The notes under the pieces are model-generated. The model saw nothing but the letters and a program-made list of their open reading frames with translations. It searched no databases and was not told the origin of the DNA. From Williamsia sp. 1138 (GTDB taxonomy: Bacteria; Actinomycetota; Actinomycetes; Mycobacteriales; Mycobacteriaceae), in the NCBI RefSeq assembly GCF_002095435.2, contig NZ_MJEJ02000053.1:124001-188000 (forward strand): a stretch of 64,000 nt of DNA, in the 5' to 3' direction. Positions 52,450 through 61,355 of the stretch are shown here, piece by piece (the first letter of the stretch is position 1; each line of letters opens with the position of its first letter). Both the position numbers and the translations under genes were made by a program.

Positions 52450-52951
52450 CTACGATACGAATAGGGCCTCGGCTGTCGCCAGGATCAGCCAGGCGGCCCC
52501 CGGCAACTCCTCCGTTGATACCGTGAAAATGGCGACTGCGGGGATCGTGAGGATTGACTGCCCTACATGTTTTAAGCGTAGTGGCTCAGCGACTTCAAGT
52601 CTGATGTGCCTTCGGCTAGGCAGCGACCCATTGTTGAGTTAGCTCTGCCAACCGGTCGCTGGCAGTCGATCCGATTGCCCCGATCTTGTTAGGAAAAATC
52701 CCGATGTCGAGATCCAGTGTCGAGTCCTCGGTGAATTGAAGCGGGAGGTTACGCGGGTGATGTTTGTCGCGGCAGCTACGGTGCCAACTCTGCAGTGCCT
52801 CGAAGGGTTGCATCGCGTCCGTCGCTCCACCGAACGTGTATGCAGACCCTCGCCGCGTCCCTCGCGGCGAGGGTGAAGCGGCCACGAACTCCTTCGTCGT
52901 CAGTTGGCCCTGAGGAAGCGTGGCCGTGCTGGGTTGTTCGCTCCTGCGCAC
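52450..52951 (-). pseudogene. decayed minus-strand gene, frameshifted
   Basis: Two minus-strand segments have coding-like composition in different frames. The first (about 52870-52616) reads LQFTEDSTLDLDIGIFPNKI, then GAIGSTASDRLAELTQQWVAA and stops. The second (52638-52450) continues in another frame with RRHIRLEVAEPLRLKHVGQS, then ILTIPAVAIFTVSTEELPGA and a second hydrophobic stretch, stopping at TAG; it has no start codon. Together they look like one gene broken by a frameshift, ending in two TM helices. I cannot name the family. Chance is possible. Confidence 0.35.
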
Positions 52952-53199
52952 CGGGTGCGGTCCTGTCGGTCGTGGCGAAGTGGATGTAGGACCGTATCAG
53001 CGTGCTCTGGGGTGCGGTTCTGCGAAGGGTTGAGGCCACTTCGGAGGTGGCGCGACGTGCGCTGCCCGGCCGCGCAGGAGGTTGCCGTGGCGGTTGAAGG
53101 CGCTCTTCGGGGCCTTCGGGAAGTACTTTTTCCTGTTCAATGTCAGAAGCTCGTGATTGAGTGCGTAACATCGTGCGAGTGGATGGGAAGGAACGTTTC

Positions 53200-53472
53200 G
53201 TGCCAAGCATCGAGACAATACGATTCGAGTTGGAAGGTCGGCTTCGTGATGTCGAAGAGTCGATTGGTAAGACTCATCTGAGCATCCGCTGGGAGCCGAT
53301 GTCGAAGGTTGCTCGGGTCGGGGCTTGTATCACCAACTACACGTGGGAACCTCGTATGCAGGTTCTGGAGCGGCTGGTTCAGTTCCAGCAGGCGCATGCG
53401 GATGATTTTGCACTCGACTTCGACATCGTTCCGTTGAACGCTGTCCAGGACGAGGAGTTCGCTGAAGCCTGA
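53200..53472 (+). CDS. small protein coupled to a HEPN-like gene
   Basis: About 90 residues: an N-terminal helix (IETIRFELEGRLRDVEESIG), a beta-rich middle (LSIRWEPMSKVARVGACI) and an acidic end (FALDFDIVPL, DEEFAEA). No family recognised. I chose the GTG at 53200 because AAGGAA lies seven bases upstream; the frame opens at 53161. Its TGA shares a base with the ATG of the HEPN-like gene (TGATG), so the two are translated together. The order small acidic protein then HEPN is what a toxin-antitoxin pair would show, but the antitoxin role is only inferred. Confidence 0.6.
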   Translation: MPSIETIRFELEGRLRDVEESIGKTHLSIRWEPMSKVARVGACITNYTWEPRMQVLERLVQFQQAHADDFALDFDIVPLNAVQDEEFAEA

Positions 53473-53885
53473 TGGGCGTTCGGAAGTGGCACCTTGCGCG
53501 TGCCAAACATCACAAAGACGTGTCTGACTATTTGCTACCGGTTCACGAGGACTGGGCGATGGTCGCGTTGTTCTATTCAGCCATGCACTTGGTGCATTCG
53601 TCGCTGGCTGACGAAATGACCCTGAACAAGGATGAACGGCATCCCCGTAAGCACTCAAGCATAGAGCCTGGCGCGCGGGGGACTAATCAGATGGTCCATT
53701 CTCTCTATTCCCCCATCGCCGTCTCGTATATGAGTTTGATGGAGCTGTCTCACCGCACCCGGTACGACATCGCGCAACTTGGCCCGATGACTGTTCCCGG
53801 TGCCACGCAGCAGTGGCAGTCGATTCAGCGGTTCTGTACGAATCTGAACGATGGTCGGCCGTGGATACCAAGCCAAGCGCAATAG
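53472..53885 (+). CDS. HEPN-like domain protein
   Basis: 137 residues, all helical. It begins KWHLARAKHHKDVSDYLL and has DWAMVALFYSAMHLVHSSLA, the first two helices of many HEPN proteins (W..ALFYSAYH pattern). RHPRKH (56-61) fits the RX4-6H ribonuclease motif, and LSHRTRYDIAQL recalls the SRxARYD helix. HEPN domains in toxins and defence systems are RNases. The gene is coupled to the preceding small gene and followed, 93 bases later, by another HEPN-like gene. Assignment rests on pattern by eye. Confidence 0.6.
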   Translation: MGVRKWHLARAKHHKDVSDYLLPVHEDWAMVALFYSAMHLVHSSLADEMTLNKDERHPRKHSSIEPGARGTNQMVHSLYSPIAVSYMSLMELSHRTRYDIAQLGPMTVPGATQQWQSIQRFCTNLNDGRPWIPSQAQ

Positions 53886-53978
53886 ATTTCGATTATCCCT
53901 CAACAACGACCGAAGGTCACGTGGGGAGTACCACTTTATTCACTTCGGTTGTTGGACAAGACTGGCTAAGCTGCAGCA

Positions 53979-55116
53979 ATGTCGAACCAGGAGTCGATCA
54001 ACTACGAGACTCGCGTCAGAGCAGCCGTGAGGCCGTTGCTGGCGTTCAATGCACAGTTGCTTGAAGAACTGGACGACGAGGATGGCGCGTTCGGCTTTTG
54101 GCGCGGTGGGTGCGACTGGAAGACGTATGCGCTGCTCGCCGATTACTTGATCCAATCTGTCCTTGGAACTACGACTGCCCTCGAGGCTGCGGGGTTAACT
54201 GCGATCGAGCACCGGCAGGTCACCTACTCGGCAAACGCCAAAGCGAGGGTGGCGTACAAAGACTTGCATGCAGGGAGTCTGACTCCGACTCAGTACTTGA
54301 ATGCTGTTATCGGGTCGAGTGATGCGCGGAAGCGAAGCCTACGAGCGGAGTCGGCCGCCGAGCACACTTTTTTCCATATGGGCCAGGCGCTCGACAGGTT
54401 CTCTGCAGCGCTGGTGATCGTTGGTGGGTTCGGGGTCAAAGATGTAGTCACCTCCGATTGGAAGACGGTCCAGGATCTATGGGCAGCACTTGATGAGGAT
54501 CGTGAGAAGGGCACCGTCGCGCCGCGTGGAACCGCAGGCCGGGACATTCAGCGGCGACTGCTCGCGCCCGCTGGACTGCTGCAAAACTACGGCTCTGAGA
54601 TCTTGGCTGGCTTGGCTTCGGGACACCCGAAACGCGTTGACCCACAGGTCGCCGGCAAAGCGCATGAGTCTCCTACAGAAGGATGGCAGCATCATCCAGC
54701 CGTTCTACCTCCAGCCGAAGTGGAGCGAGCTGCAAACGATGGTCTACGGGCCGATGCAAGAGGTACGTGCGAGGGGCGGGCCTAGTAGAGATGGTTGGAG
54801 GGCTTCGTTTCTCATCAATCGTACTGAAGACGTGCTCGATGGCCTCCTCAACTCGTTGTGCGAGTTCATTGCTGCGCTTACAGAGACGATGGCAGCCTGT
54901 TGGTCCGAGCGAAAGGCGTCACCGGCCGTGATTATCCAGACGGGTAGACAGTGGCGGACAGTCGAACCGAACTCTCCTGATGGACGATTTGACGGCTACG
55001 GTAGCGCCCCGGCGATGATGCCTAGCGCCGACGGTATTGCAATGCATCCGAACGATGCGAAACGGCTGCGGGCCGGGCGTGTCACGGACGATCGCGTGCA
55101 GGACTGGAGGGACTAA
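53979..55116 (+). pseudogene. second HEPN-like gene, frameshifted
   Basis: Residues from 53979 read MSNQESINYETRVRAAVRPL, DDEDGAFGFWRGGCDWKTYA, ALLADYLIQSVLG and on to RDIQRRLLAPAGLLQN. After about 54580 this frame becomes unlike protein, while the +1 frame continues with SWLAWLRDTRNALTHRSPAK and a good C-terminal half to the TAA at 55116. RNALTH is an RX4H HEPN motif, so the break falls just before the catalytic site. A frameshift near a CAAAAC run (about 54585) is the simple explanation: a mutation, a sequencing error or, less likely, programmed shifting. Intact it would be about 378 residues. No closer family can be named. Confidence 0.65.
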
Positions 55117-55154
55117 GGACACTCGGCGATGCCCCACAAGGCGTCCGCGTCCCA

Positions 55155-55459
55155 GGTGGCCGTCGCTGCTCACTTCCGCCGTTTCGACGCGGCGTTTGAA
55201 AGAGTTGATCGTCGTGCTGGCCCGGGTCGATGTGCCGTTGCTGCCCAGGGTGGACCTCGCGGGTTCTTCAGCCCTGGTGCTCGGTGAGGCCGATCCGTGC
55301 GCGCAGGCAGGGCTGATCGCGGGGCGGATGGAGGTCGTCCTCGCGTCCTGCAATCCGGATGGCGAGGACGTGGTGGTGTCGGTGAGAATTGCTGTTGACC
55401 TCGGATTATTCGGTCGCCGTGACGCCTTGGCGACGGCGCGGGCCGGGCCGGTGGAGTGA
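55155..55459 (+). pseudogene. decayed second copy of tadE/tadG 3' ends
   Basis: 55273-55459 repeats the end of the TadG-like gene (49996-50182) with about eight changes in 187 bases. Left of it, 55165-55250 matches parts of the TadE-like gene (GCTGCTCAC...TCGACGCGGCG, then GAGTTGATCGTCG and GTCGATGTGCCGTTGCTGCC) with internal deletions. The joined frame stays open but lacks both TM segments, so it is not a working pilin. It marks the right edge of the island. Confidence 0.82.
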
Positions 55460-55615
55460 CGGGCAGGAGTTGTCCGAGTAGGCAGACGGGGGTCTGTGAG
55501 GTAGACAGGACAGGGCCGGTGTATTGGGCGGACGTGTCGACGTTCACACTGGTGCGCGATCATGTGACTGCGCGACGCGAAGATATGCTTCGCGGAACAG
55601 AATTTACCGAAGTGA

Positions 55616-56350
55616 ATGGTGGGGGATTTCTTGAAGAAGCGTTTGTTGGCGGTCGTGTCCGGACTCATCGCAGTGATCTGCATGTCAGGACTGGCGGCCG
55701 GCTCAGCCAACGCTGCTCCTCGCATTGCACTCGGTGGCGGCGCGGGCATCATCATCAACAACAGTTCGGTGTGCACGCTGACAGCGATCGGCCACGACTC
55801 CGCAGGTCGCCTGGTCGGGCTGACCGCAGCCCACTGCGCCGAGACCGGCGACGCCATCCGAGCCGAGAAGGCTGCCGGGGCCGGCGTCATCGGCCAGGTC
55901 ACGTCGTCCAACAAGTACTGGGACTACGCGGTGATCCGCTTCGACGCTGCCAGGGTCGAACCGCAGCGAAACTACCGCGGGTTGACCCTTGGCGGATTCG
56001 GTCCGCAACCGGCCTTCGGCCAGAACGCCTGCAAGGCAGGCCGCACCACCGGCACCAATTGCGGCGTCGTCTGGGGCACTGACCCCGAGAGCCCGACCTT
56101 CACCCTCAACCAGAGTTGCTCCAACCACGGTGACTCCGGCGCGCCTGTCGTCGTCGACAACAAGCTCGTCGGCCTGCTCAACGGTGGCCGCATCTTCAAG
56201 AACATCGGCGGCACCGGCCTGAACTTCGACATCGAATGCAACGACCCGGGCAACCCGGTCCACGTGCCGACGCTCAGCACCGGGATCGGCTACATCATGA
56301 AAGACCTGAACGGGCAGAACATCGTCGGCAGTGGCTTCCGCCTGATCTGA
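55616..56350 (+). CDS. secreted trypsin-like serine protease
   Basis: 244 residues. Signal peptide KKRLLAVVSGLIAVICMSGL to about residue 34 (SANAA). Triad: His in LTAAHCAE, Asp in KYWDYAVIRF, Ser in NHGDSGAPVV. Cysteine spacing and GDSGAP resemble the secreted S1 proteases of actinobacteria (Rv3668c type). The ATG at 55616 is used; a TTG at 55631 after GTGGGGGA would give a cleaner signal peptide. It probably acts outside the cell or in the wall. It lies just right of the island, next to a Q/G/Y-rich membrane protein on the other strand. Confidence 0.88.
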   Translation: MVGDFLKKRLLAVVSGLIAVICMSGLAAGSANAAPRIALGGGAGIIINNSSVCTLTAIGHDSAGRLVGLTAAHCAETGDAIRAEKAAGAGVIGQVTSSNKYWDYAVIRFDAARVEPQRNYRGLTLGGFGPQPAFGQNACKAGRTTGTNCGVVWGTDPESPTFTLNQSCSNHGDSGAPVVVDNKLVGLLNGGRIFKNIGGTGLNFDIECNDPGNPVHVPTLSTGIGYIMKDLNGQNIVGSGFRLI

Positions 56351-56380
56351 TCGTTTCGGCAGTGCCGGGCCGGGCAAGTT

Positions 56381-57346
56381 CTACTTGCGCTTGACGATCC
56401 CGGCTATTCCGGCGATCACCAGCCCGATCCCGCCGACGAGGGTCAGCCACAGCCCGACGCCGACGTTGATGGTGATATCGAAGACCTCGGCGGTCTCCTT
56501 GGCGTCCAAGATGTCGGTGATGTCGACGATCGCGATGAGTGCCACCAGGATTCCCGTCACCACCGCGACGATGCCGGCCGTCAGATGCAGGCCGGACCGT
56601 TTGGCGATCAGAACGCTGATCACACCGAAGATTCCGGCGACGACGGCAAGGACCAAGGTCAGGACGCCATCATTGGCGTCGGTATCGGAATCACCGCCGC
56701 CGAGCCCGCTCTCGCTGAACGTTCCCGAGACCCACGGCAGGAATGCCGAGATCGCGATGACCACCGCGATGACCGCAATGACGAGCCCGATGATCTTGAC
56801 GGCCTGCGACACCGGCTCGGCAGTCGGCGGTGAGCCGTACGCGCTGCCGTATTGCGGTTGACCCTGGTTGGGTTGCGGCGCACCGTAAGGATTCTGACCG
56901 GCTTGATAAGGCTGCTGCTGTCCACCCTGCCCATAGGGTGCCTGCTGACCGTAGTGCGGTTGGCCCTGCGGCGCACCGTATTGCGGCTGACTCTGAGGGG
57001 CGCCGTACTGCGGCTGCGAGGGTGATCCGTAGTGCTGCGGCGGCTGCTGACCGCCGTACTGATTTGGCTGTCCTGCACCTTGCTGACCCTGCCCGTACTG
57101 ACCCTGGCCGTACTGATCCTGCCCGTACTGACCTTGCCCGTACTGGCCCGGCTCGTACTGTCCCGGTGGTGGGCCGCCGTGCTCCGGTGGACGCGGCGGC
57201 TCTGCGCCTGCGGTCGAATGATCGGTTCCGGCGGGCTTCGAGACGTCCGGCCGCGGACCGCCCGGCTGGGGATTCACCGGTGGTGGATTGGTGGACGTGA
57301 TGCGGGTCTGGTCATACGGGTCGGATTGCCCGGGTGTCTGCGTCAT
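56381..57346 (-). CDS. membrane protein with Gln/Gly/Tyr/Pro-rich N-terminus
   Basis: About 321 residues. The first 185 are low-complexity, with QYGQG-type repeats near 65-95 and PQYGAP-type repeats near 115-170. Four TM helices follow: about 188-210 ([20 protein letters not shown]), 235-255, 262-283 and 295-318, ending KRK. The repeat part is cytoplasmic and may phase-separate or bind partners; relatives occur widely in mycolic-acid bacteria without known function. The ATG at 57346 follows GAGGCAAG; the frame is open slightly further upstream. Confidence 0.8.
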   Translation of the reverse strand: MTQTPGQSDPYDQTRITSTNPPPVNPQPGGPRPDVSKPAGTDHSTAGAEPPRPPEHGGPPPGQYEPGQYGQGQYGQDQYGQGQYGQGQQGAGQPNQYGGQQPPQHYGSPSQPQYGAPQSQPQYGAPQGQPHYGQQAPYGQGGQQQPYQAGQNPYGAPQPNQGQPQYGSAYGSPPTAEPVSQAVKIIGLVIAVIAVVIAISAFLPWVSGTFSESGLGGGDSDTDANDGVLTLVLAVVAGIFGVISVLIAKRSGLHLTAGIVAVVTGILVALIAIVDITDILDAKETAEVFDITINVGVGLWLTLVGGIGLVIAGIAGIVKRK

Positions 57347-57580
57347 GGTTCTTGCCTCTTCGCTGATCGGATTTCTCACGGTAAACCCGATGCGCCCTCA
57401 GAAATCCATTTCCGCGCACGGCAGAGCGAAACTGAGCTCGGATTTCATGCACGTGATCGACAGTGCTAATTGTTCGCTCCGTCGTGGGCCTCAGTGAGCG
57501 GTGTTTGATTGTTCGCTACAGGCCGGGCCCTATTGCGCACTCTTCCCTCGTCTCTCAGTCGCTGCGCTCCCTCGTTCCTC

Positions 57581-57648
57581 ACTGCATCCTGCGCGGCCCG
57601 TCCCTGCGCTCACGACTGCATCACGCGCGGCCCACCCCTGCGCTCACG
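57581..57648. repeat. 34-bp tandem direct repeat (two copies)
   Basis: 57581-57614 and 57615-57648 read ACTGCATC..GCGCGGCCC.. and ..CCCTGCGCTCACG, with three differences. The second copy includes the helicase stop and last codons, so slippage here has duplicated the gene's very end beyond the stop. Confidence 0.7.
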
Positions 57649-59957
57649 GGCAGCTCGTGCAGGATCAGGTTCAGCACCCGAATGGCCCCGTCTTTGTCTA
57701 GCGGTTCGTTGCCGTTGCCACATTTCGGGGACTGCACGCACGACGGGCACCCGGTCTCACACCCGCACCCCGACACCGCATCTCGGGTGGCGCGGATCCA
57801 GATCTCGAAGGCCTCGTGTCCACGGTCGGCGAAGCCGGCTCCGCCGGGATAACCGTCGTAGACAAATACTGTGGGCAGGTCGGTGTCGGGATGCAGATTG
57901 GTCGACAGTCCACCGATGTCCCAGCGATCGCAGGTCGCCACCAGCGGCAACAAACCGATCGCGGCATGTTCGGCGGCATGCAGCGCTCCGGGAAAGCGCA
58001 CCGGGTCCACCCCCACGGACTCCAGGGCCTCAGGCGTGATCGTGTACATGACGGCCCGCGTCGAGAGCGTTTGCGGCGGCATGTCGAGCTCCACCGAATC
58101 CAGGACCTCGCCGGAGATCAATTTGCGCAGGTATCCAACCACCTGATGCGTGACGTCCACCCGCACCAACGCCACGGTGAGCGGCCCATGGGTTGCCGTC
58201 TCGATCACGTCGGTGATGTCGACGATGGTGGTCTCGCGGGCGCTGGTGGTCCAGTCCGGTTCCTCGGGATGCACCAGTGCCAGACCGTCGTCGAGGTCGA
58301 GTTCGTCCACTACATAACTCTCGCCGCGGTGGATGTGGACGGCGCCCTTGTGGACAGTCGACATCGCCCGGCCGGTGTCGACGGTGCCGAGCAGCTGCGC
58401 GGTGGTCTCGTCGACGATCATCACCTGCCCGCCGATGCCGCCGCGAATGTCCACTGCGCCGTGCGGGTCCACCCCGGCCGCGACGTACCAACCCGCCTTG
58501 CGGTGTCGGATGAGTCCCTGACGGGCGAGATCTTCCAGCAGTTCCCGCGCCCCGAAGGCGTCGACCTCGGCGTCTTTGAGCGGCAGTTCCGCAGCCGCGC
58601 AGAGTAATTGCGGACCGAGCACATACGGATTGGTGGGGTCGATGACGGTGGCCTCGACCGGTTTGTTCAGCAATGCCTCTGGATGGTTCACCAGATAGGT
58701 GTCGAGGGGGTCATCGCGGGCGATCAGCACGACCAGTGACCCTTCGCCGCGTCGGCCTGCTCGCCCGGCCTGTTGCCAGAACGACGCGACAGTCCCCGGA
58801 AACCCGGCCACCACAATGGCATCGAGTCCGCTGATGTCGACGCCGAGTTCCAGTGCATTGGTGGTGGCGACCCCCAGCAGCTTCCCGTCGGCGATGTCGC
58901 GTTCGAGGGTGCGGCGGTCGTCTGCGAGATAGCCCGCTCGGTAGGCGGCCACCCGGGGCGCCAACGCCGGGTCGACCTCCTCGAGTATCCGTTTGGCCGA
59001 CAGCGCCGTCAGTTCGACACCGCGACGACTACGGACGAAGCACAGGGTCCGGGCGCCTTCGAGCACGAGATCGGCAAGGATGCGCGCGGCCTCGGCCCCG
59101 GCCTGCCTGCGCACGGGAGCGCCGTGCTCGCCGGTGATCTCGGGGACGAAACCCGGCTCCCACAGTGCAACCGTGCGTGCGCCGTGTGGTGACCCGTCTT
59201 CGGTGATCTCCACGCAGTCGGCGCCGATCATCCGGCTCATGGCCGCGCCGGGGCTTCCGGCGGTGGCGCTGGCGCCGATCACGACCGGATTCGCGCCCGC
59301 CGCCCGCGCGATGCGGAGTAGACGGCGCAGGACCAGCGCGGTGTGCGAGCCGAATACGCCTCGGTAGTGGTGGCATTCGTCCAGGACGATGAATTGCAGT
59401 CCGCGCATGAACTGCCGCCAACGGCCATGGGACCCGAGAATGCCTATGTGCAACATGTCCGGGTTGGTGAAGATCCACCGGGAGTGTTCGCGAGCCCATT
59501 GACGCACGGCGGGTTCGGTGTCGCCGTCGTATGCGCAGGGTTGGAGATGCATGAACTCTTTGCGCCCGGCCAGCAGTGAGGACACGGACCGCAATTGATC
59601 GGAGCCGAGCGCCTTCGTGGGTGCGAGATACAACGCGGTTGCCCTCGGATCCTCGAGAAGCCTGGACAGGATTGGCACCTGGTAGCCAAGCGATTTTCCG
59701 GAGGCCGTTCCCGTCGAGAGCACCACATGTTCTCCGGCCCAGGCGTGTTCGGCTGCAGTGACCTGGTGGGTCCACGGTGCCTGTACGCCGGATTCCACCA
59801 GGGCCTCGCGAACCGGACCGGCGACCCAATTTGGCCAACTGGCGAAAGCGGCTGTCCTGGAGGGAATTACTGACTTGTGTGTCAGGGGCGAGTCATCAGG
59901 ATCGATCCCCGCAAGCGTCCGGGCGAGCAGTTCGGTGCCGAAGTCTGCGTTACTCAT
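57621..59957 (-). CDS. DEAD/DEAH helicase with DUF1998 domain (MrfA/YprA-like)
   Basis: 778 residues. SF2 helicase: Q-like region, Walker A STGTASGKS (81-89), APTKALGSDQ, DECHH Walker B, SAT motif (GASATAGSP), then FVRSRRGVELTA and QQAGRAGRRGEG. The C-terminal DUF1998 has a four-Cys zinc site in CGCETGCPSCVQSPKCGNGN. MrfA of Bacillus, of this type, repairs mitomycin cross-links with MrfB, an exonuclease. Mycobacterial homologue Rv3649 is uncharacterised. It is divergent from cspA. The ATG at 59957 gives the standard start. Confidence 0.9.
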   Translation of the reverse strand: MSNADFGTELLARTLAGIDPDDSPLTHKSVIPSRTAAFASWPNWVAGPVREALVESGVQAPWTHQVTAAEHAWAGEHVVLSTGTASGKSLGYQVPILSRLLEDPRATALYLAPTKALGSDQLRSVSSLLAGRKEFMHLQPCAYDGDTEPAVRQWAREHSRWIFTNPDMLHIGILGSHGRWRQFMRGLQFIVLDECHHYRGVFGSHTALVLRRLLRIARAAGANPVVIGASATAGSPGAAMSRMIGADCVEITEDGSPHGARTVALWEPGFVPEITGEHGAPVRRQAGAEAARILADLVLEGARTLCFVRSRRGVELTALSAKRILEEVDPALAPRVAAYRAGYLADDRRTLERDIADGKLLGVATTNALELGVDISGLDAIVVAGFPGTVASFWQQAGRAGRRGEGSLVVLIARDDPLDTYLVNHPEALLNKPVEATVIDPTNPYVLGPQLLCAAAELPLKDAEVDAFGARELLEDLARQGLIRHRKAGWYVAAGVDPHGAVDIRGGIGGQVMIVDETTAQLLGTVDTGRAMSTVHKGAVHIHRGESYVVDELDLDDGLALVHPEEPDWTTSARETTIVDITDVIETATHGPLTVALVRVDVTHQVVGYLRKLISGEVLDSVELDMPPQTLSTRAVMYTITPEALESVGVDPVRFPGALHAAEHAAIGLLPLVATCDRWDIGGLSTNLHPDTDLPTVFVYDGYPGGAGFADRGHEAFEIWIRATRDAVSGCGCETGCPSCVQSPKCGNGNEPLDKDGAIRVLNLILHELPVSAGVGRA

Positions 59958-60296
59958 CGTTCCAGTTCATCACCTCGTAATACTAGGCCCGCCGAATGCA
60001 GCAAAGCGAAGTTCGCCCGGCATTCACGACCCACAATGCGCTGCCGGCGACGTTTGAAATCAAGTTGAACTCTCCACTGTTGTGCACGCCGAGAACATGA
60101 TTGACTCATTGTGGTCGCAGCTCTCGGGGGGCGGGTTCAAGCATTTGGCCTTCTCACTCGCAGATCGTGTTGCGGGCGTGGTACTGAAGGTCAGTGTGCG
60201 GGCGTGCTCGCAAGCGGCGCCAGTAGGTATGGCGGTCGGAACCGGCCCGGCGCGGGTAACTCTCCGCCGCTACCGGTGATAGAAAAGGAATACGGC

Positions 60297-60500
60297 ATGG
60301 CTCAGGGGACTGTGAAGTGGTTCAACGCGGAAAAGGGGTTCGGTTTCATCGCGCCCGATGATGGCCCGGACGACGTGTTTGTCCACTACTCCGAGATTCA
60401 GGGAAACGGTTTCCGGACCCTCGAGGAGAACCAGCGGGTTGAGTTCGAGGTCGGTCAGGGCACGAAAGGCCCGCAGGCCACCGGCGTTCGCGGTCTGTAG
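60297..60500 (+). CDS. cspA: cold-shock protein CspA
   Basis: 67 residues: [15 protein letters not shown] carries RNP1 and [13 protein letters not shown]2 of the OB fold, with GPQATGV at the end. It binds single-stranded RNA and DNA. The ATG at 60297 follows AAAAGGAA. The 340-base gap to the helicase gene leaves room for a long 5' untranslated region, as is usual for csp genes. Confidence 0.95.
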   Translation: MAQGTVKWFNAEKGFGFIAPDDGPDDVFVHYSEIQGNGFRTLEENQRVEFEVGQGTKGPQATGVRGL

Positions 60501-60605
60501 GACTCGTCCTCGCACCACGCGAAAATCGCAGGTTCACCCCCGACGCCGAAACCACGGCGCCGGGGGGTGAGTCTTTTTCGGCCCCGCATACCGTACGGTT
60601 TCATC

Positions 60606-61184
60606 GTGGGTCAGCTGTCCATGTTCTCCGCGGAGACCGACGAGCCGTCCTTGGACGATCTCGCCGGGATTTTGGCGTCTGCCGGGCAGGTGGCCATCGG
60701 ACCGCGGGGTGCGCGGCTGTCGGTCGTGGTGGCAGACGACTGGCGTGCCCGGGCTCTTGCCGACGAGATCGAGCGCTGCGGAGTGGCCGCGGAGATATCG
60801 CTGTCGTCGGAAGGCTCGCCTCTCGTCGGCACCACGGCGACGCCGGTACTCGAAGGCCTGTACCGCCAGTGGACCAAAGGTGCGGTGAAGACGATGCCCG
60901 CCACCTGGGTCCCCACTCCGAGGGCACTGCGGCTGTGGGTCATGGCGGCCGGCCAGCGCGACGCCGACCGCTATCTTCTGGGTCTCGACGCCCACGCCCC
61001 GGACTCGCACGGTTCGCTCGCGACCGCGGTCATGCGGGCGGGCATCGCGCCCACCCTGGTGGGCACACGGAGCTCTAGCCCGGCCCTGCGCATCGCGGGC
61101 AAGCGGCGCCTGACCCGACTGATCGAATCGGTCGGAGAGGCCCCGGACATACCCGGGGCGGCCCTGCAGTGGCCATTTATTTGA
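60606..61184 (+). CDS. conserved protein (Rv3647c-like)
   Basis: About 192 residues, mostly hydrophilic, no motif I recognise. VVADDWRARALADEIERCGV and TAVMRAGIAPTLVGTRSSSP are the clearest conserved-looking stretches. Its place between cspA and topA is that of Rv3647c. The GTG at 60606 is used; the ATG at 60621 is a good alternative. Function unknown. Confidence 0.75.
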   Translation: MGQLSMFSAETDEPSLDDLAGILASAGQVAIGPRGARLSVVVADDWRARALADEIERCGVAAEISLSSEGSPLVGTTATPVLEGLYRQWTKGAVKTMPATWVPTPRALRLWVMAAGQRDADRYLLGLDAHAPDSHGSLATAVMRAGIAPTLVGTRSSSPALRIAGKRRLTRLIESVGEAPDIPGAALQWPFI

Positions 61185-61355
61185 CAGCGTGATCGATAAC
61201 GTGTCTGAACTGCACTGACAACCTGTCCAAACGACCGGTTCCCGCCCCGCTTCGACGGTGTTCACGGGTGGCAGATCAGGTGCGGGGATGTCACTAGCGC
61301 TATACATAAGGTACAAACGGGCCAGAAGAACCATGGAAAGGTGCAGGCAAAGACG

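Noticed and set aside
52616-52951. Intact gene at the minus-strand frame
   Set aside because: The N-terminal part is Arg/Ser-rich and the better-looking end continues in another frame, so I list it as a remnant.
57581-57648. Tandem repeat as a possible CRISPR
   Set aside because: Only two adjacent copies without spacers, inside a gene end.
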